From Brevibacterium spongiae (GTDB lineage: Bacteria; Actinomycetota; Actinomycetes; Actinomycetales; Brevibacteriaceae), in assembly GCF_026168515.1 (NCBI RefSeq), contig NZ_CP093443.1, positions 2,356,001-2,420,000 on the forward strand: DNA of 64,000 bases. Direction: 5' to 3'. Of the stretch, positions 10,808 to 17,523 are shown in pieces. Made by a program: the position numbers and the translations under genes. Position 1 is the first letter of the stretch, and the number at the start of each line of letters is the position of its first letter. The notes under the pieces are model-generated. The model was given only the letters and a program-made list of their open reading frames with translations, made no database searches and was not told the DNA's origin.

Positions 10808-11535
10808 GGGTCGTCATCGCCGGGGCCGGTTCCGTCGGTCGGTCGGTGGCCCGGGAGCTCATCGACAAAGAGCATTCGGTCCTGCTCATCGACCAGAGCA
10901 AGGAAGCGCTCGGTCATGAGCGGATTCCGGGTGCCGAATGGCTGCTCTCTGATGCGTGTGAGCTCGCCGGCCTCGCCGAGGCGGGACTCGAGGAAGCCGA
11001 TGTCGTCGTGGCTGCGACCGGAGACGATAAGACGAATCTCGTTCTCTCCCTGCTGGCGAAGACCGAGTTCGGTGTGCCCCGGACGGTGTCGCGGGTGAAT
11101 AATCCGAAGAACGAATGGCTCTTCGACGACAACTGGGGTGTCGACGTCGCCGTGTCGACTCCACGGCTGATGACCGCTCTCGTCGAGGAGGCGGTGGAGG
11201 TCGGCGGACTCGTCCACCTCATGAGCTTCGAACGCGGCCAGGCCGGTCTGCTCGAGTTCACGGTGCACGAGAACGCCGAGCTCGTGGCCGAACGCATCGG
11301 CGGAATCACATTCCCGCTCGACACGGTGCTCGTGGCGATCATCCGCAATTCACGGGCGTTCGCGCCCAGTCCCGATGATGTCATCGAGGCCGGAGACGAA
11401 CTGTTCTTCCTCTCCTCTCCCGATCAGGAGGGAGCGCTGCTCGAACTGCTGCAGGAGACGACGAAGACGGCCGAGTCTGCGGAGACGGCAGAGACCGAAG
11501 ATTCAGTGGAGATCACAGAGCCGACCGGCGACTGA
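10804..11535 (+). CDS. TrkA-family potassium uptake regulator (second of a pair)
   Basis: A 243-residue RCK protein. GAGSVG (7-12) marks the dinucleotide-binding loop, with an acidic strand end at LLIDQSKEA. RCK_C follows from about 140, and a Glu/Thr-rich tail (about 218-243) is not part of the family fold. It overlaps the upstream trkA by four bases. Two RCK subunits next to an APC permease, with no TrkH/KtrB pore in the window, is the arrangement known from other actinobacteria (CeoB/CeoC). Confidence 0.93.
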   Translation: MRVVIAGAGSVGRSVARELIDKEHSVLLIDQSKEALGHERIPGAEWLLSDACELAGLAEAGLEEADVVVAATGDDKTNLVLSLLAKTEFGVPRTVSRVNNPKNEWLFDDNWGVDVAVSTPRLMTALVEEAVEVGGLVHLMSFERGQAGLLEFTVHENAELVAERIGGITFPLDTVLVAIIRNSRAFAPSPDDVIEAGDELFFLSSPDQEGALLELLQETTKTAESAETAETEDSVEITEPTGD

Positions 11536-11553
11536 ATCAAGTGTCGTAACCGT

Positions 11554-11581
11554 CGCCTGACTCAGACCTCTGAGTCAGGCG
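11554..11581. terminator. Bidirectional terminator hairpin between convergent genes
   Basis: A perfect 13-bp stem, CGCCTGACTCAGA paired with TCTGAGTCAGGCG, has two bases between the arms. It lies 18 bp after the second trkA stop and overlaps the last codons of the convergent OB-fold gene. It shares the TGACTCAG word with the palindromes after acnA. Confidence 0.6.
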
Positions 11582-11952
11582 TCTGAGTCGTCGCGGGTCT
11601 GTAAGAGCTCGTAGACGGGATTGTGCGCGGTCAGCACGCCGTCCTTGCCGCAGAACCGTCCTTCCAAGACGATGAGCGCCCCGGGTCGGATGCCGCTGAT
11701 CTCGCGACGCCCGAGGAACTGGGCGCGGGCCTCACCGGTGCCGTCGGCCACGGTGATGTCGAGTCTGGGGCTGTCGCCGCTGCACGACTGCGTGATGGCG
11801 GAGACGACCCCGGCGATGCGCGAGGTCTTCCGTGCCTCAAGGTCTTCGACCGGCACGACTCCGGGGACCTGGCTGACGAGGCGCAGGTCAGCGCGGGCTT
11901 CGGCATCGCGGGACCCGAAGTCGCGCACGAGGCGCGTGATGAGATCCAACAT
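11575..11952 (-). CDS. OB-fold nucleic-acid-binding protein
   Basis: A 125-residue protein with an OB-fold from about residue 45 (GVVSAITQSC...LDITVADGTGEARAQFLGRREISGIRPGALIVLEGRF), the form found in RecG-like and aspartyl-tRNA-synthetase-like anticodon domains. Its place next to DUF3710 and dut matches mycobacterial Rv2694c. The role is unknown; binding to DNA or RNA is inferred from the fold. It starts six bases after the DUF3710 stop, so they form one transcript with dut. The DUF3159 membrane gene that usually lies between this gene and trkA in mycobacteria is missing here. Confidence 0.85.
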   Translation of the reverse strand: MLDLITRLVRDFGSRDAEARADLRLVSQVPGVVPVEDLEARKTSRIAGVVSAITQSCSGDSPRLDITVADGTGEARAQFLGRREISGIRPGALIVLEGRFCGKDGVLTAHNPVYELLQTRDDSDA

Positions 11953-11958
11953 CCCCGG

Positions 11959-12837
11959 TCAGCGGACCTCTGTGATCTCAGGACCGCGTTCGAAGGGGTT
12001 GAGCTCGTCCTCGTCCTTCTTCTCTTCATCGTCGGCGGCATCGACCTGCGGTGCGGTCAGCGCGATGAGTTCCCTGGGTGCCATGGCTTCCTCACCGCGA
12101 TCGACGACGACTCCGCGGAAGAGTGCTGAGAGTTCGGCGCGGATCTCGTCATCGGTCACGGCCTTGCCGGAGAACACGGCACGGATGAACCAGCGGGGGC
12201 CGTCGATGCCGGCGAAGCGCATGGCTCGTCTGCCGGGGCGTCCGGATTCCGTCTTCGCCGGGACCTCGATGGCCAGTTCCTTGCCGAGCGATGTGTGCAG
12301 CTCGGTCGATTCGCCGCCCTGTTTGGTGACAGATTCGGCCAGCTGTCGGCGCACGGTGTTCCACAGTCCTTCGGAGCGTGGGGTCGCGAACGCCTGAAGC
12401 TGGATGCCCCCGCCGTCATGGATGAGGGTCACAGCGAGCACGCGCTGCGAATCGTCGTCGGTGTCCAGACGCACCTGCATGCCGTCGACGACGGGCACCT
12501 TGAGCGCGCCGAGGTCGAGTCGGTCATGCTCCGGGTAGTCCTCGGAGATGTCGAACGGGCCCTTCTCGGACCGGTCGAAGGGCGCGGACTTCTCCAGCAG
12601 CGCCTCGTCCTCGTCGACGTCCTCGTCCGACTCAGCATCATCGGACTCTGCGTCATCGGACTCTGCGTCATCGGTCGCTGCGTCCTCGGACTCAGCGCCG
12701 TCGTCCTCGGACTCAGCGTCGTCGGCTTCGAGGTCGGCCGCCTCGGTGTCGGTGAGCTCTTCGTCGTCGTTGATGTCGTCATCGGCGCGGATGTCGTCGT
12801 CCGGTGCGGTCTTCTTGAAACGGGAGAACAGTCCCAT
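11959..12837 (-). CDS. DUF3710 domain protein with acidic repeat N-terminus
   Basis: A 292-residue protein of unknown function, conserved next to dut in actinobacteria. The first 12 residues are basic (MGLFSRFKKTAP). Residues about 13-85 are almost wholly Asp/Glu/Ser/Ala with repeated DDAES units. The DUF3710 core (about 88-265) includes ...GPFDISEDYPEHDRLDLGALKVP... and GPRWFIRAVF. A short acidic tail ends it. The acidic stretch comes from a short DNA repeat and probably varies in length between strains. It starts seven bases past the dut stop and is likely co-transcribed with it. Confidence 0.87.
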   Translation of the reverse strand: MGLFSRFKKTAPDDDIRADDDINDDEELTDTEAADLEADDAESEDDGAESEDAATDDAESDDAESDDAESDEDVDEDEALLEKSAPFDRSEKGPFDISEDYPEHDRLDLGALKVPVVDGMQVRLDTDDDSQRVLAVTLIHDGGGIQLQAFATPRSEGLWNTVRRQLAESVTKQGGESTELHTSLGKELAIEVPAKTESGRPGRRAMRFAGIDGPRWFIRAVFSGKAVTDDEIRAELSALFRGVVVDRGEEAMAPRELIALTAPQVDAADDEEKKDEDELNPFERGPEITEVR

Positions 12838-12844
12838 TGAGTCC

Positions 12845-13318
12845 TCACTTCTCCTTGTCGCTGAAGCCGGCGTCGATTCCGCCGGTGGAGCCGAATCCTC
12901 CGGCTCCGCGGTCGCTGTCGTCGAGGGTGTCGACGACCTCGAAGTCGGCCTGGGCCACTGCTTGGATCACGAGCTGGGCGATGCGGTCGCCGCGGGCGAT
13001 GCGCAGCGGGGTCTTCGCGTCGAGGTTGATGAGCGGCACTTTGATCTCGCCGCGGTAGCCCGCGTCGATGGTGCCCGGCGCGTTGACGACGGTGACCCCG
13101 TGCTTGCTCGACAGGCCCGAGCGCGGATGCACGAACGCCGCATAGCCTTCAGGCAGGGCGATCGCGATCCCGGTGGGCACGACGCGGCGCTCGAAGGGCT
13201 CGAGAACGAAGTCGATGGTCGAGCGCAGGTCGGCCCCGGCATCGCTCGCGTGCGCGTAGGCGGGCGCGCTCATTCCCGTGTCCAGGATCTGGAGGTCGAT
13301 CTTCAGGGTTTCCGTCAC
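12845..13318 (-). CDS. dut: Deoxyuridine 5'-triphosphate nucleotidohydrolase (dUTPase)
   Basis: Hydrolyses dUTP to dUMP and pyrophosphate, which keeps uracil out of DNA and supplies dTMP synthesis. The 157 residues fit the trimeric class. All five motifs are visible: DAGADLRS (about 26), PRSGLSSKHG (65), GTIDAGYRGEI (82), RGDRIAQLVI (109) and the C-terminal RGAGGFGSTG (137). The start is the GTG at 13318 (V-T-E-T-L-K-I), which matches the family N-terminus; the upstream part of the open frame is antisense to the next gene. It is the first gene of the dut / DUF3710 / OB-fold transcript. Confidence 0.96.
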   Translation of the reverse strand: MTETLKIDLQILDTGMSAPAYAHASDAGADLRSTIDFVLEPFERRVVPTGIAIALPEGYAAFVHPRSGLSSKHGVTVVNAPGTIDAGYRGEIKVPLINLDAKTPLRIARGDRIAQLVIQAVAQADFEVVDTLDDSDRGAGGFGSTGGIDAGFSDKEK

Positions 13319-13382
13319 AAAGATGCACTCTAACGCTCCAGCCTGAGCGCGGCCAAACTCTTCGCTATGGGACAATGGGGCC

Positions 13383-13838
13383 ATGGCAACAATGCAATCT
13401 GGAACCCAAGTGATATTCCAGGAAAAGGTCCGTGCTTCGATCGGCATGTGGATCCTCGTCGTGGTGGGTGCGGCATCGACGGCGCTCATGGTCGCCCCCG
13501 TCTGGCCCTGGGGCACGATCATCCTGCCCGTCATCAGCTTCGTGCTCTTCGCCTGGTGGCTGAGCTCTCTGACCGTGACGATCATCGTCACGGAGCAGCA
13601 GCTGTTCGTCGGCGAGGCCCATATCGACCGGAAGTTCGTTCCACGGGCGCAGGCTTTCCTCGGCGAGGCGGCCCGCCAGGCTCGCGGAGTCGACCTCGAC
13701 GCTCGGGCCTTCCTCAAGATCCGTCCCTGGGCGAAGGACGTCGTGCGCATCGATCTCGAAGACGCCTCCGACCCCACTCCCTACTGGCTCGTGTCCACCC
13801 GCCGCGCGAAGGAACTGGCAGACGCACTCAACAGCTGA
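13383..13838 (+). CDS. DUF3093 membrane protein
   Basis: A 151-residue protein with two close hydrophobic segments (about 20-39 and 42-62) and a soluble C-terminal half containing the family-typical RAFLKIRPWAKDVVRIDL and DPTPYWLVSTRRAKELADAL. Function unknown. The counterpart in mycobacteria (Rv2698) is likewise divergent from dut. It is bounded on the right, eight bases after its stop, by a 64-bp perfect palindrome. Confidence 0.88.
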   Translation: MATMQSGTQVIFQEKVRASIGMWILVVVGAASTALMVAPVWPWGTIILPVISFVLFAWWLSSLTVTIIVTEQQLFVGEAHIDRKFVPRAQAFLGEAARQARGVDLDARAFLKIRPWAKDVVRIDLEDASDPTPYWLVSTRRAKELADALNS

Positions 13839-13846
13839 CGCCCCAT

Positions 13847-13910
13847 TTGCTACCTGACGGCGCCCCAGCAACCCGGCGCCGGGTTGCTGGGGCGCCGTCA
13901 GGTAGCAAAG
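13847..13910. repeat. 64-bp perfect palindrome (dispersed hairpin element, copy 1)
   Basis: Left arm 13847-13878 and right arm 13879-13910 are exact reverse complements with no loop. The outer core TTGCTACCTGACGGCGCCCC is shared base for base with the copy at 34692-34753. It follows the DUF3093 stop by eight bases, with T residues at its edge. It could act as a terminator, but a 32-bp stem with identical distant copies looks more like a REP/MITE-like element. Confidence 0.85.
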
Positions 13911-13921
13911 AGTGAAATACA

Positions 13922-13952
13922 GAACGCGCCCTTCATTGCGAAGGGCGCGTTC
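13922..13952. terminator. Hairpin terminator for the DUF4193 gene
   Basis: A perfect 13-bp stem, GAACGCGCCCTTC paired with GAAGGGCGCGTTC, has a five-base loop and lies 22 bp past the minus-strand stop. It stands next to, but separate from, the 64-bp palindrome, so the convergent genes have one hairpin each. Confidence 0.65.
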
Positions 13953-13974
13953 CGTGTATGAAGAGAGAAGCGAA

Positions 13975-14274
13975 TCAGCCTGCACAATCCGTGCAGATCG
14001 GAACGCCGCCCTCCTCGGTCGCAAGCTGCGAACGGTGACGGACCAAGAAGCATTCCATGCAGGTGAACTCGTCGTTCTGTTTGGGGAGAACACGGACGGA
14101 GAGTTCTTCGTTCGACAGGTCCGCACCGGGGAGTTCGAACCCTTCGGCGACCGCAGTTTCGTCTTCATCGATCTTGCTTGCCTGCGCCTGTGAGCGCTGA
14201 GCCTTTAGCTGTTCGATCGAATCGCTCTTGATCTCATCGTCTTGCTTGCGAGGTGCGTCGTAGTCTGTTGCCAT
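13975..14274 (-). CDS. DUF4193 zinc-ribbon-like protein
   Basis: A 99-residue actinobacterial protein. The N-terminal half is charged and coiled-coil-like (DEIKSDSIEQLKAQRSQAQA). The C-terminal half carries CMEC (about 73-76) and CTDC (about 95-98), which would make a four-cysteine zinc site. Mycobacterial Rv2699c has the same neighbours. Function unknown. It is transcribed alone, toward DUF3093. Confidence 0.88.
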   Translation of the reverse strand: MATDYDAPRKQDDEIKSDSIEQLKAQRSQAQASKIDEDETAVAEGFELPGADLSNEELSVRVLPKQNDEFTCMECFLVRHRSQLATEEGGVPICTDCAG

Positions 14275-14347
14275 ATGGCCTCATCGCTCTCTGTCCAGGG
14301 GGGTGCCGAAGAGGATTGGCGTATCCTCCGCGTGACGTGTCCCCAGC

Positions 14348-14376
14348 ATTGTGCACTGTATGCTTGCCGTTGGCAA
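14348..14376 (-). promoter_or_regulatory. Candidate promoter of the DUF4193 gene
   Basis: On the minus strand TTGCCA and CACAAT are 17 bp apart, about 75 bp before the ATG. The -35 half overlaps a small dyad CTTGCC-GTT-GGCAAG (14363-14377), which also supplies a TTGGCA for a possible plus-strand promoter. Confidence 0.35.
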
Positions 14377-14559
14377 GATGGAGGGCGTACCCTATGCGGT
14401 GATTCTCATCACCAGCTTGTCTGCATATGACGGCCACACATAGAGTTCTCGAAAAGCTCTGCAAGAATACTTGTGATGGACAGCACCGACAGTTCACTCT
14501 GCCGGTCGAACACCGGGTTCGTCCTCTCCGGAGGCGGCCCCAGGAAGGACGGATCCACT

Positions 14560-14787
14560 ATGAGTGAATTCGCTGATCAGCTCGATACCCGAATCGATGA
14601 TGTCCGTCATCGCATTCACGAGGCCCGGTCCGCCGGTGACGACTTCCTCGTCGAGAACCTCATCGACGACCTCCAGAATCTCATGGAGCTCGCCGGCCGC
14701 AATGACGTCGACACCGGTCCTATCGCCGAGGTGATCCAGGCCGAGACGGGCGCACTGCCCGTCATCCCGAGCCCGGAAGACGCCTGA
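14560..14787 (+). CDS. Small acidic helical protein, unknown function
   Basis: Encodes 75 residues starting MSEFADQLDTRIDDVRHRI. The ATG lies 12-15 bases after CAGGAAGGA; upstream codons in frame look non-coding. The sequence is strongly amphipathic and acidic with no hydrophobic segment or cysteine, so it is probably a short coiled-coil cytosolic protein. I do not recognise a family. It is followed by a strong terminator and is convergent with hemH. Confidence 0.75.
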   Translation: MSEFADQLDTRIDDVRHRIHEARSAGDDFLVENLIDDLQNLMELAGRNDVDTGPIAEVIQAETGALPVIPSPEDA

Positions 14788-14802
14788 GAACCTGAGAAAG
14801 AC

Positions 14803-14837
14803 GAACCCTCCCCCACCGATTCGGTGAGGGAGGGTTC
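14803..14837. terminator. Bidirectional terminator between the 75-residue protein gene and hemH
   Basis: GAACCCTCCC pairs with GGGAGGGTTC around an inner CACCG-ATT-CGGTG stem, followed by TCTTCAT. It lies 16 bp after the plus-strand stop. Confidence 0.75.
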
Positions 14838-14929
14838 TTCATGTCCGGGCCGGTTCGCGGCCGGCCGCGCCGGTTCACAGGGGCCGACGGGGGCGACCGA
14901 CGGACCGGTTCCCCGTCGCCCGGCCGGTC

Positions 14930-16042
14930 TCAGCTCGCTGGCTCCCAGTTCGGATAAGTGGCGCGTTCGATGCGACCGCGACAGCAGTCGATGCTGCAAG
15001 CTCCGCTGCCGGGCACCAGCGCCTTCGTCCCGGGGAGGGCCGGGGCCTCGATCTGTTCACCGCGCAGCTGCGCGACTCGTTCCTCGACGAGATCGACAAG
15101 ACCGGACACGAACGCCTGATGGGTGCCGACGGTCGCGACGCGGGTGAACGCGAAGCCGAGCTCGTCTGCGGTCTCCTTCGCCTCGGTGTCGAGGTCGAAT
15201 GCGACCTCCATGTGATCGGAGATGAAGCCGATGGGCACGAGCACGACGCCGGTCACCCCCGCCTCGGCGAGTTCGGCCATCCGATCGTTGACGTCGGGTT
15301 CGAGCCACGGCACCTCCGGGGAACCGGACCGGGAGCAGTAGACGAGTTCGAAAGGCACCCGCTCGGACTCGGCCACACCATCCATGAGGTGATTCATGAG
15401 CTCCTCGTGCTGGGCGAGGTAGCCGTTGGTGGTGACCGCCGAAGCGTCCTGCATGACGTTCGGGATCGAGTGGGTGACGAAGAGGATGCGGTGCTTGGCC
15501 GCATCGAGTTCGCCGACCTGGTCCTTGAAGTCTGCGAGGCCCTGGTTCAGGCAGTCGGCGCAGGCCTCGGCGTAGCCGGGATGGTTGTAGAACTGTCGGA
15601 TCTTGTCGATCGAGACGGTGAGGCCTTCTCCGCCCAGCGTGTCGATCGTCTGGGCGAAGTCCTCACGGTACTGGCGGCAGGAGGAGTACGAGGAGTAGGC
15701 GGAGGTGTCGATCGACAGGAAATTCGTCGCACCCTTCTGTGCGAGAGTGCGCACCTCGTCGGTGAGGTAGGGATCCCAATTGCGGTTGCCCCAGATCAGC
15801 GGCGTGTCGATGCCGCGACGGTCGAGTTCGGCCCGCAACGCGGCCAGCAGAGCCTTGTTCTGGTCATTGATCGGAGATTTGCCTCCGAAGCCGAAGTAGT
15901 GCTCTCCCACCTCCTCCAGTCGCTCCTCCGGGATCCCGCGGCCGGCGGTGACGTTGCGGAGGAAGGGAACCACTTCTTCTGGGGCCTCCGGTCCTCCGAA
16001 TGACATGAGGATCAGGGCATCGATCGGTGCAGTCGTATTCAC
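14930..16042 (-). CDS. hemH: Coproporphyrin III ferrochelatase
   Basis: Inserts Fe(II) into coproporphyrin III in the coproporphyrin-dependent haem pathway of Gram-positive bacteria (family name also cpfC). About 370 residues. The N-terminus begins DALILMSFGGPEAPEEV. FVTHSIPNV holds the metal-site His and LVPIGFISDHMEV a second conserved segment. The C-terminal tail has three cysteines in ACSIDCC; actinobacterial ferrochelatases bind a [2Fe-2S] cluster with C-terminal cysteines. The start is the GTG of V-N-T-T-A-P; 21 further codons upstream are open but not family-like. The ribosome binding site is weak. Confidence 0.95.
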   Translation of the reverse strand: MNTTAPIDALILMSFGGPEAPEEVVPFLRNVTAGRGIPEERLEEVGEHYFGFGGKSPINDQNKALLAALRAELDRRGIDTPLIWGNRNWDPYLTDEVRTLAQKGATNFLSIDTSAYSSYSSCRQYREDFAQTIDTLGGEGLTVSIDKIRQFYNHPGYAEACADCLNQGLADFKDQVGELDAAKHRILFVTHSIPNVMQDASAVTTNGYLAQHEELMNHLMDGVAESERVPFELVYCSRSGSPEVPWLEPDVNDRMAELAEAGVTGVVLVPIGFISDHMEVAFDLDTEAKETADELGFAFTRVATVGTHQAFVSGLVDLVEERVAQLRGEQIEAPALPGTKALVPGSGACSIDCCRGRIERATYPNWEPAS

Positions 16043-16380
16043 GGTTTCGATTTTACAGGCTGTAGAGCGCCCGGGCCCGCTGTCCGCACAGTGAGCCTCA
16101 CCCACTCACGGTGCAGACGTCGGGCCGCAGATCCACCGGCGAGTGTTCACGAAAAGGCCGTGCCGAACGCCGCCGGGTGGCCGTGCCGAACGCCGCCGGC
16201 TGACGCCGCCGAACGGCGCCGGGTGGCTGCGCCGAACGTTTCTGAGTGTCCGTGGTCACAGATTCGACCCCGGAGAGTCCGAACCGGCCCGAGATTTCGC
16301 GACTCGCGTGCAAATCTGCCCGGTGCGACGCGCCGAACGTGACACGATTCTAGGGAGACGCGACGAAGGAGCTAAAGGCA
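16043..16380. repeat. Spacer between hemH and sepH with GCCGAACG-type repeats
   Basis: No gene is seen. Between about 16155 and 16242 the unit GTGCCGAACGCCGCCGG(G/C)TG recurs about four times with small changes. The sepH ribosome binding site GAAGGAG lies at the right end. The divergent promoters of hemH and sepH must be here, but I see no confident hexamers. Confidence 0.5.
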
Positions 16381-17508
16381 ATGCGTGAACTGATCTTGAA
16401 CGGAGTCGACGCAGATGGCACTCATCTGCTGTTGAACGACGAGAACGGGCTTCAGTACCGAGTCGTCCTCGACGAGGCTCTCAGTGCTGCGGTGCGCAAG
16501 GACCGTGCTCACCCCAAATCCGATACTCCCGTGCGCCCCAAGGACATCCAGGCCATGATCCGCGGCGGCATGGACGCCGAGGAGGTCGCCTCCTCCACCG
16601 GAGCCGACCTCGAGTACGTGCGCACCTATGAGGGCCCGGCCATGGCCGAACGCGAACGCACCGCCTTCCTCGCCAGCCGGCACCCGATCTACTCCGATCA
16701 CGATCCCAACGGTGAGCCCACTCCGCTCATCGAGCTCTGCCAGGAACGTCTGGCCATGCGTGATGTCAATATCGACACGATGGAGTGGGATTCCTGGAAG
16801 CAGCAGGACGGCAATTGGTACATCCAGCTCAGCTTCACCGCCGCGGACCGTGTCCGCACCGCGAGCTGGCACTACTACCGTCGCTCGCTGACCCCGATCG
16901 ACGACGAAGCGAAGTGGCTGGCCGATTCCGGTCCCACCGACACCGGCCCGATCCCGAACTACGGTTCCGGAGCCGAACGGCAGATGTCCACCGAGGAGGT
17001 CGACGTCTTCCCACCATCCGATGCGCCGTCCGAGTCGATCGCCTCGGACGGTCCCGTGCGACCGACCGCTGGTTCGGCTCCTTCGCAGCAGTCCCGCGAT
17101 CATCAGGCCGAGACCGGCCGCATCCTGGAGAATCTGCGCAAGCGCCGCCACTATGAGGCCGAGGAGGAGCCGCGAGCTCGTCTGCGTGCGGTGACCGAAG
17201 ATCCGGAGACCCACCCGCAGGGTGCGCACACGGCTCCCGGCAAGCCCGAAGCCGCCGCCGATGACGAGGTCTTCGCTTTCGAGGATCCTGCTCCGACGAC
17301 GGACGATCCGCAGGAGCCGACCGAGAAGGTCGGCGTCTTCGACGACGAGAATCAGCTGTCTCTGCTCAATGAGCCCGGGGTCAGCGATCACGCCGATCAG
17401 TACACGGACGCATCTGCGGCCAAGGAGTCGAAGCCGAAGTCGAAGAAGAACACGCGCGCGTCGATCCCGAGCTGGGACGAGATCATGTTCGGCTCGAAGC
17501 GCGACTGA
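16381..17508 (+). CDS. sepH: Septation protein SepH
   Basis: An FtsZ-binding cell-division protein of actinobacteria that stimulates FtsZ assembly and is needed for normal septa (known from Streptomyces and Mycobacterium). It has 375 residues. The conserved N-terminal DUF3071 domain (about 1-170) begins MRELILNGVDADGTHLLL and contains a helix-turn-helix-like segment (RPKDIQAMIRGGMDAEEVASSTG). The remainder is an acidic, proline-rich disordered tail that ends in a basic segment (ESKPKSKKNTRASIP) and IMFGSKRD. The ATG has a strong AAGGAG site. It is separate from the dcw cluster, where its partner FtsZ is encoded. Confidence 0.95.
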   Translation: MRELILNGVDADGTHLLLNDENGLQYRVVLDEALSAAVRKDRAHPKSDTPVRPKDIQAMIRGGMDAEEVASSTGADLEYVRTYEGPAMAERERTAFLASRHPIYSDHDPNGEPTPLIELCQERLAMRDVNIDTMEWDSWKQQDGNWYIQLSFTAADRVRTASWHYYRRSLTPIDDEAKWLADSGPTDTGPIPNYGSGAERQMSTEEVDVFPPSDAPSESIASDGPVRPTAGSAPSQQSRDHQAETGRILENLRKRRHYEAEEEPRARLRAVTEDPETHPQGAHTAPGKPEAAADDEVFAFEDPAPTTDDPQEPTEKVGVFDDENQLSLLNEPGVSDHADQYTDASAAKESKPKSKKNTRASIPSWDEIMFGSKRD

Positions 17509-17523
17509 CCTGCTGGACCGACC

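Noticed and set aside
13847-13952. Hairpins as a CRISPR or attachment site
   Set aside because: There is no regular spacer-repeat structure and no integrase or cas gene nearby. The two hairpins have unrelated stems.
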